DNA of 56,873 bases from Pontiellaceae bacterium (GTDB taxonomy: Bacteria; Verrucomicrobiota; Kiritimatiellia; Kiritimatiellales; Pontiellaceae): NCBI GenBank assembly GCA_016937035.1, contig JAFGWS010000096.1, positions 1-56,873 on the forward strand, given 5' to 3'. This document shows, in pieces, positions 26,606 to 35,848 of the stretch. A program made the translations under genes and the position numbers. The notes beneath the pieces were generated by a model. It was not told the origin of the DNA, did not search any database, and was given only the letters and a program-made list of their open reading frames with translations. How positions within the stretch are numbered: the stretch's first letter is position 1; every line of letters begins with the position of its first letter.

Positions 26606-27304
26606 CTATTCGTCTTCTTTGAACCGGTACCCGATCCCGCGAACGGTCTCGATATATTGCCCCGCCTCACCCAGCTTCTTGCGCAATCCCACGATTTGGA
26701 CGTCGACCGAACGATCGGTCACGGGATAGTCGTCGCCATGCACCGCATCGACGATCTGGTAGCGGGTGAATACTCGGCCCGGCTGTCCGGCGAGCAGCTG
26801 CAATACCCTGAATTCGGTGAACGTAAGCACGACCTCTTCGCCCGCAATCTCGACCTTGTGGCGGCCGGCATCGATCATAATCTCCCGGATGCGGAGGGTC
26901 TCCTCGTTGGCGGCGGCCGGCTTGGATGCGGCGATCCGCCGCAGCGCCGCTTTAACGCGCGCCAGCAGCACCCGCGGAGTGAACGGCTTGGTAATGTAGT
27001 CGTCGGCTCCAAGCTCCAGCCCGGTGACGATGTCGGCCTCCTCGCACAGGGCGGTCAGCATGATGATGGGAATGCGTTCCGTTTTCGGGTTGGCCTTCAG
27101 CTGCTTGCAGACTTCGAGGCCGTCGGCGCCGGGCAGCATGATGTCCAGCAGGATGAGATCCGGCATGAACTGGACGGCCTCGGAAATCGCCTCCTCACCG
27201 GAATCGACCACCTTGACCTGGTACTTGTTTCGCTCGAGATTGAATTGAAGCAGCTCCTGGATCGGAGCCTCGTCCTCGACCACCATGATTTTTTTCTTTT
27301 CCAT
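26606..27304 (-). CDS. phoB: PhoB-type response regulator
   Basis: This is a 232-residue OmpR/PhoB-family regulator. The receiver domain has the acidic pair (VVEDEA), the phosphorylation Asp in LILLDIMLPGADG, and the conserved Thr and Lys (MLTALC, YITKPFTPR). A winged-helix DNA-binding domain follows (LTFTEFRVLQLLAGQPGRVF, ... IVGLRKKLGEAGQYIETVRGIGYRF). It would activate the genes next to it through the CTAACA-type repeats. I chose ATG 27304 because GGAG lies 9 nt upstream; a TTG five codons earlier is less likely. Confidence 0.94.
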   Translation of the reverse strand: MEKKKIMVVEDEAPIQELLQFNLERNKYQVKVVDSGEEAISEAVQFMPDLILLDIMLPGADGLEVCKQLKANPKTERIPIIMLTALCEEADIVTGLELGADDYITKPFTPRVLLARVKAALRRIAASKPAAANEETLRIREIMIDAGRHKVEIAGEEVVLTFTEFRVLQLLAGQPGRVFTRYQIVDAVHGDDYPVTDRSVDVQIVGLRKKLGEAGQYIETVRGIGYRFKEDE

Positions 27305-27623
27305 GCCGCCAATCTCCAATATTTACCGAACGCTAACAATCCCTAAAATGTTAGAATACGGTTTGGCCCGTGTTATGGAACGATTGTTCCACGAGGGTAA
27401 TAGAGGGGAAAATTGGCATCGTCGCAGACGCGATGTCCCCTGCGCCTTTCGTCCTTGTTCTCGTAATCGTAATCGTAATCGTCCCCGTCGCGTATAAAAG
27501 TTGGAGCTTATGCAAGATTTTCAGGAAAGGTTTCGACTCTCCGCTCTTTTAGCGTTTATATGTTTCCAAAAGAGCGCTCAACGGATCGGCCGCTAGGACG
27601 AGGGAAAGAAAAGAGGGTCGATT
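27305..27623. other. Upstream region of phoB with CTAACA motifs and CGTAAT microrepeat
   Basis: CTAACA (27333-27338) and TGTTAG (27349-27354) form an inverted pair close to the phoB start and may take part in autoregulation, but the 11-bp spacing is not kept. Three TCGTAA hexamers occur at 27461-27482. No gene is seen. Confidence 0.4.
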
Positions 27624-27716
27624 GTGGGAGCTATAAAACAAGACAATGAATCAGGCGGTCTGCCACCTCTGTGGATTAAGAGTGCTGCAACACCCGAGGT
27701 TCTACTTGGGCTGTAA
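27624..27716 (+). CDS. Possible 30-residue ORF or gene remnant
   Basis: A GTG codon preceded by GAGGG opens a 30-codon frame (GAIKQDNESGGLPPLWIKSA in the middle) ending in TAA. It reads like genuine protein sequence but matches no family I know. It could be a small protein or the tail of a decayed gene. Confidence 0.2.
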   Translation: MGAIKQDNESGGLPPLWIKSAATPEVLLGL

Positions 27717-27761
27717 ATAATGCATGGAAGAAAATATTATGCAAATGTGGATTAGAGGATA

Positions 27762-28028
27762 ATGGGAGCACAAGATAATATGAGATACTTAAGAATAATA
27801 TTACTTCTATTTAAAACAGCTGCATCTGCGCTATGCATTGTCGTGCTTGCATTATTGATATACATTCTAATAAAGGTGCCGCTTGATGAGAGTAGGTGTA
27901 TGAGAAGGAAAGAAGAAATTTGCAGACGCGCATTAGAGATGAGGGGAGTAGGTACTCCAGAAGCGAAAGAGGGTGTTGAATCTGGAAACAAGTCAGAGGA
28001 CCAAATCAGTACAGAAGATAACCAATAA
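27762..28028 (+). CDS. Small single-pass membrane protein, unknown
   Basis: The predicted 88-residue protein has one strong hydrophobic helix (LFKTAASALCIVVLALLIYI, about residues 17-36) followed by a charged cytoplasmic or periplasmic tail with three Cys and many Lys/Glu. GAGG lies 4 nt before the first ATG, and a second ATG at 27780 is possible. The region is clearly richer in A and T than its neighbours, which hints at transfer. No homologue is recognised. Confidence 0.45.
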   Translation: MGAQDNMRYLRIILLLFKTAASALCIVVLALLIYILIKVPLDESRCMRRKEEICRRALEMRGVGTPEAKEGVESGNKSEDQISTEDNQ

Positions 28029-28436
28029 TGCGGAGTTTGAAGAGAAATTCTGGGTCCTGGGCCAGCCCGTGCATTGCGTCAAACCGGATTGATTCGAGCT
28101 CTTCGCGCCCTTCTGTTAATAAATCAGTATCTATCTGCGTCTATCCGCTGTTTCCATTCTTCCATACCCCCTCAGAAAATCATCCTGCCCATAAATCATT
28201 CTGCCTAAAACCAAACACCTTTGCTTCGCGTCCATTCGCCGTTCCATCTTTGAATCCGGGTTGATTCATCTTCCGTGTGTTCGGTGTCCAGTGGTTCAAC
28301 TGGGTTGCGGCTCTGCCGCGCTGGGACGAATAAACCGTCAATCTATTGTGCGCTCGGGCTTGCCCTGATGCTCCTTTCCGGGCACGGTATGTTGTTTGAA
28401 ACGTTTGATGGAACGAAGATAAAACGGGGTAGAGGA
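28029..28436. other. 408-bp intergenic mosaic of dispersed repeats
   Basis: It contains GCCCGTGCATTGCGTCA (28065-28081; 16 of 17 match 3845-3861), the 16-bp tandem repeat (28177-28205) and a TGGTTCAACTGGGTTGCGG segment near 28292 matching 4018. The order of shared fragments resembles the region at 3.5-4.1 kb. I see no gene other than the upstream extension of the GH51 frame. Confidence 0.5.
28177..28205. repeat. 16-bp-period tandem repeat AAATCATYCTGCC
   Basis: Two units start 16 bp apart. This is the reverse complement of the repeat at 3728-3757. Confidence 0.6.
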
Positions 28437-30386
28437 ATGAAAAGAATTGCCGGAAGTTTGCTTATCGTCGGGCTCGTAAATACCGCCGCTGCCGAAATAC
28501 TGTTGTCGACTCCCGAGAGGGTGAGTAATCCAACAGTTTCGACGACGCTGACGATTGATACGCAGGAGGCGAAAGCGGATGCCAGCCCGCTGCTGTACGG
28601 GTTGACGGGCGAAGAGGTGAACTATTCCTTTGACGGAGGACTGTATGCCGAGCTCATCCGCAACCGTTCCTTTATGGAAAGCACCAATTCGCCCGTTCAC
28701 TGGACGTTGGCGGTAACCAACTCCTACATCGAACTGGACCCGGGAACGCCGTTGAACGAACACCATCCGGTCAGCCTGCGATGGGAGGTTGGGTCGAAAG
28801 AGCCGACGCGGATAGTTAACGAGGGCTATTGGGGGATCCCTGTCTATCCCAACACGGAATATAAAGTGTCGTTTTATGCCAAAGCCTCGGAGGGTTACGC
28901 CGGGCCGATCGGGGCCGCGCTGACGAGCAGCGATGGGAAAACAGATTATGCGCAGGCGATGGTCCGCTCGATCGGAACCGAGTGGAAGCGATATGAACTC
29001 GTGCTGAAGACCAGGAAAATGGAATCGGTGAGCGACGGCAGATTTTCATTGGTGACGGCGGGTGACGGAACGGTCTGGTTGAATCTGGTCTCGCTCTTTC
29101 CCCCCACGTGGAACGACCGTCCAAATGGGGTTCGTAAAGATCTGATGCAGATGCTGGTCGATCTGAAACCGAAGTTCCTTCGGTTTCCCGGCGGAAAAGG
29201 TCTGATGGGAAACACCATCGATTCTCGATATAAATGGATGGAAACACTTGGGAGCATCAACGAGCGGTCCGGGCATATGGGGCACTGGGGGTATCGCTCC
29301 ACCGATGGAATGGGGCTGCATGAATTTTTACTGTGGGCGGAGGAGCTGGACGCGGAGCCGGTACTTGGGCTGTATGCGGGATACTCCCTGAACGACGAAA
29401 CAGTTAAGCCCGGAAAGGATTTGCTTCCGTACATTGAGGAGGCGCTCAACGAGATTGAATATGTGATCGGCCCCGCCGATTCCGAATGGGGCGCCAAGCG
29501 CGCTGCCGCCGGCCACCCCGAACCGTTCCCGCTGCGCTATGTGGAAATCGGCTACGAAGACTGGACCGATAAATCGGCCGGTTATCACAGCCGCTTTATG
29601 CAGTTTTACGATGCGATCACGGAAAAGTATCCCCAGCTCAATTGCATATCGAGCATTGGAAATGATCAGAAACGTAAAATGGTGATCGGACGTGATCCGG
29701 ACGCGGTCGATGAACATTATTCCTTCTCCACAGAGGAGATTATGGAAGACTTTGGAGGTTACTTTGACCGTTACAGTCGCAGAGGGCCGGAAGTCGTGGT
29801 CGGCGAGTGGACAGCCTATCAAGGGGATCAAAAATCCAAGGATCAGAGCTGTACGGCCAACATGATCGCCGCCATCGGCGATGCGGTGTTCATGACCGAG
29901 ATGGAGCGCAATGCCGATATTGTGATCATGCAGGCGCGTACGCCAATGCTGGCCAATGTGAATGAATATCAACTGCGCCCAAGCCTGATTGGCTACAATG
30001 CCTCAACGGTTTACGGATCGCCCAGTTACTATGCGCTGAAAATGTTCAGCACCAATTATGGCGATGAGATTCTCGCGGCGACATTGTCCAATGCGGAGGG
30101 AATGTACAAATCCGTTACGCGCGATTCCAACACCGGCGTTATCTATATTAAATTTGTAAATACCGGAGTTGCGGAAGTCGCGTTGACGGTTGAGCTGAAT
30201 GGAACCCTTGAAGTGGCTCCCAATGCCGTTATCGAAATATTAGAGGGGGCCCCCGAAGATGCCAACTCGGCCGACGAACCTGAAAAAGTGGTTCCTAAGA
30301 CTCAAATGCTGAAAAATATTAAGCCCACCTTTAAATGCGAAATCCCGCCCTACTCGATCGCGGTAATCAAGCTGAAGGAGATGTGA
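28437..30386 (+). CDS. GH51-type alpha-L-arabinofuranosidase, secreted
   Basis: Translation from ATG 28437 gives a signal peptide (MKRIAGSLLIVGLVNTAAA) and 649 residues; frame further upstream crosses repeat DNA. An N-terminal module (YGLTGEEVNYSFDGGLYAEL, then a CBM4/9-like domain with FYAKASEGYAG) precedes a GH51 TIM barrel. LKPKFLRFPGG and the nucleophile Glu in VVVGEWTAY (about residue 457) are typical. The acid/base Glu sits in VEIGYEDW (E374). There the Asn normally found before it (GNE in clan GH-A) is Tyr373, which is unusual. The enzyme would remove arabinose from plant or algal polysaccharide in the periplasm or outside. It stands alone with no SusCD-like or sulfatase neighbours. 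Confidence 0.85.
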   Translation: MKRIAGSLLIVGLVNTAAAEILLSTPERVSNPTVSTTLTIDTQEAKADASPLLYGLTGEEVNYSFDGGLYAELIRNRSFMESTNSPVHWTLAVTNSYIELDPGTPLNEHHPVSLRWEVGSKEPTRIVNEGYWGIPVYPNTEYKVSFYAKASEGYAGPIGAALTSSDGKTDYAQAMVRSIGTEWKRYELVLKTRKMESVSDGRFSLVTAGDGTVWLNLVSLFPPTWNDRPNGVRKDLMQMLVDLKPKFLRFPGGKGLMGNTIDSRYKWMETLGSINERSGHMGHWGYRSTDGMGLHEFLLWAEELDAEPVLGLYAGYSLNDETVKPGKDLLPYIEEALNEIEYVIGPADSEWGAKRAAAGHPEPFPLRYVEIGYEDWTDKSAGYHSRFMQFYDAITEKYPQLNCISSIGNDQKRKMVIGRDPDAVDEHYSFSTEEIMEDFGGYFDRYSRRGPEVVVGEWTAYQGDQKSKDQSCTANMIAAIGDAVFMTEMERNADIVIMQARTPMLANVNEYQLRPSLIGYNASTVYGSPSYYALKMFSTNYGDEILAATLSNAEGMYKSVTRDSNTGVIYIKFVNTGVAEVALTVELNGTLEVAPNAVIEILEGAPEDANSADEPEKVVPKTQMLKNIKPTFKCEIPPYSIAVIKLKEM

Positions 30387-30462
30387 GCCTGTAACTCCCC
30401 GAATCCCGTTCTGCCCGAATATATGTTAAGCCCCAAATCGAAGGCACGCTGCTATTCGTTGC

Positions 30463-31074
30463 CTACAGAAATTCAGTCTGTATTTCGGCGGGATCGAGGC
30501 AGCGGGGATCGTCGTGGGCGACGGAGTTGACGCGCCGGGACACCGGACGGCAGGTCAGCGGCGGCGGTGTGCCGCGTAAAAGGTCGAGCGGATCGGTGGT
30601 CGTCAGCCACTCTTCCCAACGGGAGCTGTTGAGAATGACGGGCATGCGGTCGTGAATGCCGCGCATATAGGCATCCGCCGCGCGGGTGATGAGGGTGCAT
30701 CGGTCGAGGCTGTAAAGTCCGGCAAAGGCAAAGAGCGGTTCTTCTTCGAGTTGAAAATAGTAGGGCTGCTTTCCGCTCCATTCGTAAAATCCATCAGCAA
30801 AAATCAGGCACCGATGTTCTACGATCAGGTGCTTGAACGTGGGTCGTTCGGCGAGGGCTTCGCTTCGTGCATTAATGATCAGAGCGCCGGAGTGCGGGTG
30901 TTCCAAGCCCCAGATCGACTCAACCGCCTGGGTGGAATTCTGCTGCTGAACAATCGCGACCTTCTGCGTCGGCGCAACATTGTAACGCTCGTGGAAGAGC
31001 GGAGGCAGTTCAATGGTGATCAGCGCCTCCAGCGTCTCTTTCCGGCTTTTTGTTTGAGTAAAGCGTCCGCACAT
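30463..31074 (-). CDS. SRAP-domain protein (YedK/HMCES type)
   Basis: I set the start at ATG 31074 because the catalytic cysteine must be residue 2 (MCGRFTQ). This gives 203 residues. The other active-site elements are present: NVAPTQ, the Glu in GFYEWSG and the His in RGIHDRMPVIL. SRAP proteins form a thiazolidine crosslink with abasic sites in single-stranded DNA and protect them during replication. No strong ribosome site is visible. The gene is divergent from serS. Confidence 0.92.
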   Translation of the reverse strand: MCGRFTQTKSRKETLEALITIELPPLFHERYNVAPTQKVAIVQQQNSTQAVESIWGLEHPHSGALIINARSEALAERPTFKHLIVEHRCLIFADGFYEWSGKQPYYFQLEEEPLFAFAGLYSLDRCTLITRAADAYMRGIHDRMPVILNSSRWEEWLTTTDPLDLLRGTPPPLTCRPVSRRVNSVAHDDPRCLDPAEIQTEFL

Positions 31075-31243
31075 GCGCAGAAGAGTGCGGCGATGCGCTC
31101 TAATTTTCAACCTCAGGGTTTCGCTCAATTTCGATGAGGGCGAATCGTTTTGGCGACAAAATATGAAAAATCCGAATTCCCGCTTTCAAAAGTAGGTAGC
31201 TTCGGCGAATAATACCCGCCGTTTTTAATCAAGGGGATGAGCT

Positions 31244-32509
31244 ATGCTGGATATTCGTTTTATTCGTGAAAATGCCGAGGCCGTGAAAGCGGCGATGGCT
31301 AATCGTAATGCCGACGTCGATGTGGACGCTGTGCTGGAACTCGACAGCCGCCGCCGCGCGATTGTAACTGAAGCCGAAGAGCTGAAGGCGGAGCGCAACC
31401 GTATCTCCAAAAGCATCGGCCTGATGATTAAAGAAGGTAAAGATCCGGAGGAGATTAAGGCACAGGTGCGCGAAATGGGCGATCGGATCTCTGCACTCGA
31501 CGAGGAGCTGCGAGCCGTGGACGCTGAGCTGCGGGATCGCCTGCTGTTCATCCCGAACATGCCGTCGGCTACCACGCCGGTCGGCAAGGACGAAACCGCC
31601 AATCCGGTGGTGCGCTCATGGGGCGAAAAGAAAGCGTTTGATTTTGAACCGAAGCCACACTGGGATCTGGGCGCGGAGTTGGGGCTGTTTGACTTTGAGC
31701 GCGGCGCCAAGATTGCCGGTTCCGGATTTCCGCTGTTTAAAGGTCGCGGCGCCAAGCTGGAGCGTGCGCTGATTCAGTTTATGCTCGATCTGCACACTGA
31801 GGAGCACGGTTACACGGAAATCGCGCCGCCGTTTATGTGCAACGCCACGGCCATGACTGGAACCGGACAGTTGCCCAAGTTTGCGGAAGATATGTATAAT
31901 GTACCGCTCGACGGGCTGTATCCCATCCCGACCGCCGAGGTACCTGTGACCAATATGTACGGCAACGAAATTCTCGATCAGGAACTGCCGATTCTGCACA
32001 CCGCCTACACCCCCTGTTTTCGTCGCGAGGCCGGCTCTGCCGGTAAAGATACGCGCGGACTCCTGCGGGTGCATCAGTTCGACAAAGTGGAGCTGGTTAA
32101 ATTCACCACGCCCGAAACCTCCGAGACGGAGCATGAAAAACTGACCGCTGACGCCGAGCGGGTGCTCCAGAAGCTTGGCCTGCACTACCGCGTGATCGAG
32201 CTGTGCACCGGCGATCTCGGTTTCAGTGCCTCCAAGTGCTACGACATCGAGCTGTGGGCGCCGGCGCAGGATAAGTGGCTCGAGGTCTCCTCCTGCTCCA
32301 ACTTTAAGGATTATCAGGCGCGCCGCGCCAACATTCGTTACCGCGATGAAAACGGCAAGCCCGCCTTCGTCCATACGCTCAACGGCTCCGGCGTTGCGCT
32401 GCCTCGTCTCGTGATCGCCATCATGGAAAACAATCAGAACGCCGACGGATCGATCGATCTTCCTGAGGTGCTCTGGCCTTACATGGGGGGCCTGAAGAAG
32501 CTTGTATAG
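31244..32509 (+). CDS. serS: Seryl-tRNA synthetase
   Basis: The 421-residue protein has the N-terminal coiled-coil arm (residues about 27-110, RRAIVTEAEELKAERNRISK) that holds the long variable arm of tRNA-Ser. Its class II core has motif 2 (FRREAGSAGKDTRGLLRVHQ) and motif 3 (LNGSGVALPRLVIAIMENNQ). It charges tRNA-Ser in the cytoplasm. AAGGGG lies 7 nt before ATG. A large inverted-repeat element begins 4 bp after the stop. Confidence 0.97.
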   Translation: MLDIRFIRENAEAVKAAMANRNADVDVDAVLELDSRRRAIVTEAEELKAERNRISKSIGLMIKEGKDPEEIKAQVREMGDRISALDEELRAVDAELRDRLLFIPNMPSATTPVGKDETANPVVRSWGEKKAFDFEPKPHWDLGAELGLFDFERGAKIAGSGFPLFKGRGAKLERALIQFMLDLHTEEHGYTEIAPPFMCNATAMTGTGQLPKFAEDMYNVPLDGLYPIPTAEVPVTNMYGNEILDQELPILHTAYTPCFRREAGSAGKDTRGLLRVHQFDKVELVKFTTPETSETEHEKLTADAERVLQKLGLHYRVIELCTGDLGFSASKCYDIELWAPAQDKWLEVSSCSNFKDYQARRANIRYRDENGKPAFVHTLNGSGVALPRLVIAIMENNQNADGSIDLPEVLWPYMGGLKKLV

Positions 32510-32512
32510 CTT

Positions 32513-32589
32513 AACGTAGACGGGAGCATCCTGCTCCGTAGTCTTGGATCGGGTCGTGCATAACGGAGCAGGATGCTTCCGTCTACGTT
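32513..32589. repeat. REPIN-like inverted-repeat element, copy 1
   Basis: The arms 32513-32540 and 32562-32589 (starting AACGTAGACGG and ending in its complement) pair almost perfectly, with one mismatch and one extra base, around about 21 nt. There is no T-run. A related element is at about 35419-35511. Confidence 0.8.
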
Positions 32590-32673
32590 CATCTGTAGGC
32601 ACGGCTCCATGTGGTGCTAGCTGCCCCACCCTTTGCATCGAGAGGAATCGCGGGATACGCGTAAGGGTTTTGG

Positions 32674-35268
32674 CTACGAACTTTCACTGAAATCTGCTAA
32701 ATCCATACTGCAGCGAATTCGGAAAAAACAGTGGGATAACTCATTGCTCACCGTGCAATGAATGTCTTGGTTTTCTCCTGTAATCACATCGCCCAGCGGG
32801 ATCCATTGCGTTCCCAGCTGCATCGTGTAATCCACCTGATAATAGCGATTCGTTACGCCATGCCACGCAACCTGATTTCCGACAGAATAGACCGCGCACA
32901 GCGAGCTGGAGTGATCTACGGGTGACGTGCCTGCCACATATTCGGCATAGTTGGATACGCCATCGCCATCAAAGTCATCCTCCGGATTCACCTGGCTAGC
33001 ATCAGAAAATGCTCCGTCTGATGCCTCAATCACCTGTTGTTCCCATTGATCTGGAATGCCATCCGCATCGGCATCCGAAGTATTGCCCGATGTCGTAATC
33101 GGTTCACAAGGATACCCCATCCACGTCGGCTCCGTAAATCCGGTACTCGATTCGGAAAAATAGATTAAAAAGTGCTCAGAAGCGCTGTCGAATACCCGGG
33201 TCCCAAACTCACTAGGTGCAGCGCCCTCAAAGATTGCTTCCGTGAGCCCTTTACAGTAATAAAATGCGTAATCTCCGATGTTTGTGATACTGTCTGGAAT
33301 CGTTATGCTCGTCAGCTCTGAGCAATCATTAAACGCTCGTTCGCGGATGGAGGTGACACTGTTGCCGATCGTCACGTTAGCCAGCGCCTCACAGTCCTCA
33401 AACGCGGAATTGCCAATGAAGGTGACGCCATTTCCAATCGTCACATTTGTCAGTGACTCGCAGTTATTAAACGTGGAATCGCCGATGGAGGTGACGCTGT
33501 CAGGAATGGTGATGCTCTTCAGCCGGGAGGAATAAAACGCTTTCTCTTCGATAGTGGTGACGCTGTCGGGGATCACATATTCTCCCGCGAATCCCGTCGG
33601 GAAAGTGATCAGCTTTGCTTGGCTTTTATCAAAGAGAACTCCGCTCTCGGAAGAATAAAACGAATTGTTGTCATCTACATGAATGGCCGTCAGCCTTCGG
33701 CAGTGAGAAAGTGCAGAATTACCGATGTTGGTGACGCTGTCGGGAATGGTGATGCTCGTCAGCCGATCGCACCAAGAAATCGCGGAATCACCGATGGTGG
33801 TGACACTGTCGGGAATGGTGATGCTCGTCAGCCGATCGCAGCCGGTAAATGCGGAATTGCCGATTGCGGTGACGCTGTTGGGGATCACATATTCTCCCTC
33901 AATCCCCGCTGGGAAAGTGATTAGCTGCGCTTGGTCTTTATTAAAGAGAACTCCGTTCTCGGAAGAATAAAGCATATTGTTGGCATCTACATGAATGGCC
34001 TCCAGCCAATCGCAGCCCATAAAAGCGGAATCGCCGATGGAGGTGACGCTGTTGGGAATGGTGATACTCGTCAGCCCTAGGCAGGAATCAAACGCGGAAT
34101 CGCCGATGGAGGTGACGCTGTCGGGAATCGTGATACTCGTCAGCTCTCGACAGGCAGAAAATGCGGAATTGCCGATGGAGGTGACATTGTTTCCAAACGT
34201 GATACTCGTCAGCTCACCACAGGTAGAAAATGCGGAATCGCCGATGGTGGTGACACTGTCGGGAATGGTGATGCTCGTCAGTCCGGAGCACCAAGAAAAC
34301 GCTTTTTCACCGATGGAGATAACGCTGTTTCCCATCGTGATATTCGTCAGTCCGGTGCAGGACGAAAACGCGGAATCACCGATAGTGATGACACTGTCGG
34401 GTATCGTGATACTCGTCAGCTCACGACAGGAAGAAAATGCGGAAATGCCGATGGAGATAACGCTTTCGGGGATCACATATTCTCCCACGAATACTGGTGA
34501 AAATGAAATCAGCTTAGCTTGGATTTTATCAACGAGAGCTCCGCTCTCGGAAGAAAAAAATGAATTGCTGGAATCAACGTTAATCGCTGTCAGTTCGGAG
34601 CACCAAGCAAACGCGGAATCGCCTATGGAGGTGACGCTTTTTCCAATCATAACGCTCGTCAGCCTGGAGCAGGATTTAAACGCCCTAGCTCCGATGTTGG
34701 TGACGCTGTCGGGAATCGTGATGCTTGTTAGCTTGGAGCAATTGGCAAACGCTTCAGCGCCGATGGTGGTAACGCTGCTGGAAATCGTTACATTCGTCAG
34801 CCTGTGGCAGGCAAAAAACGCATTGGTGCCGATCGAAGTAATGTTGTCGGGGATCACATATTCTCCGTCGAATCCCGAAGGGAAAGTAATCAGCGTTGTT
34901 TTGTTTTTATTAAACAGGACTCCGCTCTCAGAAGAATAAAGCGAATTATCGGAATCAACCTGAAGGGCCGACAGCCTATAGCAGTTAGCAAATGCTTGCT
35001 GTTCGATCGAAGTGACGCTGTCGGGAATGGTGATGCTGGTTAGCTCGGAGCAACTATAAAACGCCTGAGAGCCGATTGTGGTTACAGGGAGATTTTCAAT
35101 CGATGCCGGAATCTCCAGTGCACCTGAAACGTCAGAATCACAATCCGTGATGGTGACCTCTCCATTTTCAATTTCGTAGGTCAAAACGCCCAATCTTCCT
35201 GCCGACCCCGTCGAAACTGTTGCCAGCAATATACACCATCCCATTATCCATTGTTTGATCTTTATCAC
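32674..35268 (-). CDS. BspA-like secreted leucine-rich-repeat (LRR_5) protein
   Basis: A GTG start with AAGGGA 6 nt upstream opens a signal peptide ([20 protein letters not shown]). The 864-residue protein then has about twenty LRR_5 repeats of 23 residues (pattern [21 protein letters not shown]). They are interrupted four times by a conserved insert ([22 protein letters not shown]). Repeats are near-identical in DNA as well as protein. [14 protein letters not shown] calcium-type motif and a C-terminal module ([20 protein letters not shown]) follow, the same layout as the secreted protein at 13.3 kb. BspA-like proteins mediate adhesion or binding at the surface; the ligand here is unknown. 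Related REPIN-like elements lie on both sides. Confidence 0.88.
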   Translation of the reverse strand: MIKIKQWIMGWCILLATVSTGSAGRLGVLTYEIENGEVTITDCDSDVSGALEIPASIENLPVTTIGSQAFYSCSELTSITIPDSVTSIEQQAFANCYRLSALQVDSDNSLYSSESGVLFNKNKTTLITFPSGFDGEYVIPDNITSIGTNAFFACHRLTNVTISSSVTTIGAEAFANCSKLTSITIPDSVTNIGARAFKSCSRLTSVMIGKSVTSIGDSAFAWCSELTAINVDSSNSFFSSESGALVDKIQAKLISFSPVFVGEYVIPESVISIGISAFSSCRELTSITIPDSVITIGDSAFSSCTGLTNITMGNSVISIGEKAFSWCSGLTSITIPDSVTTIGDSAFSTCGELTSITFGNNVTSIGNSAFSACRELTSITIPDSVTSIGDSAFDSCLGLTSITIPNSVTSIGDSAFMGCDWLEAIHVDANNMLYSSENGVLFNKDQAQLITFPAGIEGEYVIPNSVTAIGNSAFTGCDRLTSITIPDSVTTIGDSAISWCDRLTSITIPDSVTNIGNSALSHCRRLTAIHVDDNNSFYSSESGVLFDKSQAKLITFPTGFAGEYVIPDSVTTIEEKAFYSSRLKSITIPDSVTSIGDSTFNNCESLTNVTIGNGVTFIGNSAFEDCEALANVTIGNSVTSIRERAFNDCSELTSITIPDSITNIGDYAFYYCKGLTEAIFEGAAPSEFGTRVFDSASEHFLIYFSESSTGFTEPTWMGYPCEPITTSGNTSDADADGIPDQWEQQVIEASDGAFSDASQVNPEDDFDGDGVSNYAEYVAGTSPVDHSSSLCAVYSVGNQVAWHGVTNRYYQVDYTMQLGTQWIPLGDVITGENQDIHCTVSNELSHCFFRIRCSMDLADFSESS

Positions 35269-35418
35269 GTATCGTCCCTTCTCGTAATCCCTGTTTCTGT
35301 ATTGTTGCAGTTAGCATGAACTAAAAAACGAAATAATAAATACTCTTTATGCTCCTTTTGTGTCGAGGGGATTCCGGTTGATTGTTGTGGTGGCTTGAAA
35401 ACACTGGCGTAGTTTGAA

Positions 35419-35511
35419 GTAGATGGAAGCTTGCTTCTTTTCGGCAGAACCACCTGCTCCGTTGTGCCGATTCGACGTGGTGTGCACAACGAAGCAAGAT
35501 GCTTCGTCTAC
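35419..35511. repeat. REPIN-like element, copy 2 (degenerate)
   Basis: The right part (CTGCTCCGTTGTGCCGATTC ... ATGCTTCGTCTACG) aligns along its length with copy 1 at 32529-32587, allowing a 3-bp gap. The left arm (GTAGATGGAAGC..TTGCTTC) pairs imperfectly with the right arm. The end of the element supplies the TAG stop of the gene at 35508. Confidence 0.7.
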
Positions 35512-35825
35512 GGTTTTACGTCCCAACCATCCTCGTCTGGCGCAAGGTTGCTGAACTTGATGGCGGAGCGCGGCTCGGCCATCATCTCGGCGACGGTGTC
35601 GCGCCACAGCTGGTAGTGCGCGGTCTCTTTATGTTTCAGCGCGTCCTCGGGGGTGCGATACACCTCCACCAGCACAAAGCGGTTGGGATCATCCTGCTGC
35701 TCAAGAAAGTCAAAGCGCGCAATCCCCGGCTCTTGAATGGAGCTTTGCGTGTTGGCGATGGTGGCCGTTTTAAAATCAGCGACGCACTCCGGTTTAACGT
35801 GAACGAATACGTGTACAATGAACAT
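35508..35825 (-). CDS. Antibiotic-biosynthesis-monooxygenase (ABM) domain protein
   Basis: This 105-residue protein starts [19 protein letters not shown] and contains the ABM/YgiN-type ferredoxin-like fold ([41 protein letters not shown]). Members are dimeric cofactor-free quinol monooxygenases or aldolase-like LsrG proteins; the substrate is unknown. AAGGAG lies 7 nt before ATG. The stop codon lies inside the end of a REPIN-like repeat, so the last residues (GWDVKP) may differ from the ancestral end. Confidence 0.85.
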   Translation of the reverse strand: MFIVHVFVHVKPECVADFKTATIANTQSSIQEPGIARFDFLEQQDDPNRFVLVEVYRTPEDALKHKETAHYQLWRDTVAEMMAEPRSAIKFSNLAPDEDGWDVKP

Positions 35826-35848
35826 GGAGTTCTCCTTAATTATAATTG

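Noticed and set aside
32513..32589. Inverted repeat after serS as an intrinsic terminator
   Set aside because: There is no T-run after either arm, the loop is long, and a relative occurs elsewhere. A repeat element is the better reading.
33995..34939. Long plus-strand frame with repeats such as SPMEVTLSG
   Set aside because: It is the reverse reading of the LRR_5 repeats. The periodic DNA keeps the opposite strand free of stops.
32674..35268. Regularly spaced repeats considered as a CRISPR array
   Set aside because: The 69-bp period is coding LRR sequence with no unique spacers, and no cas genes are present.
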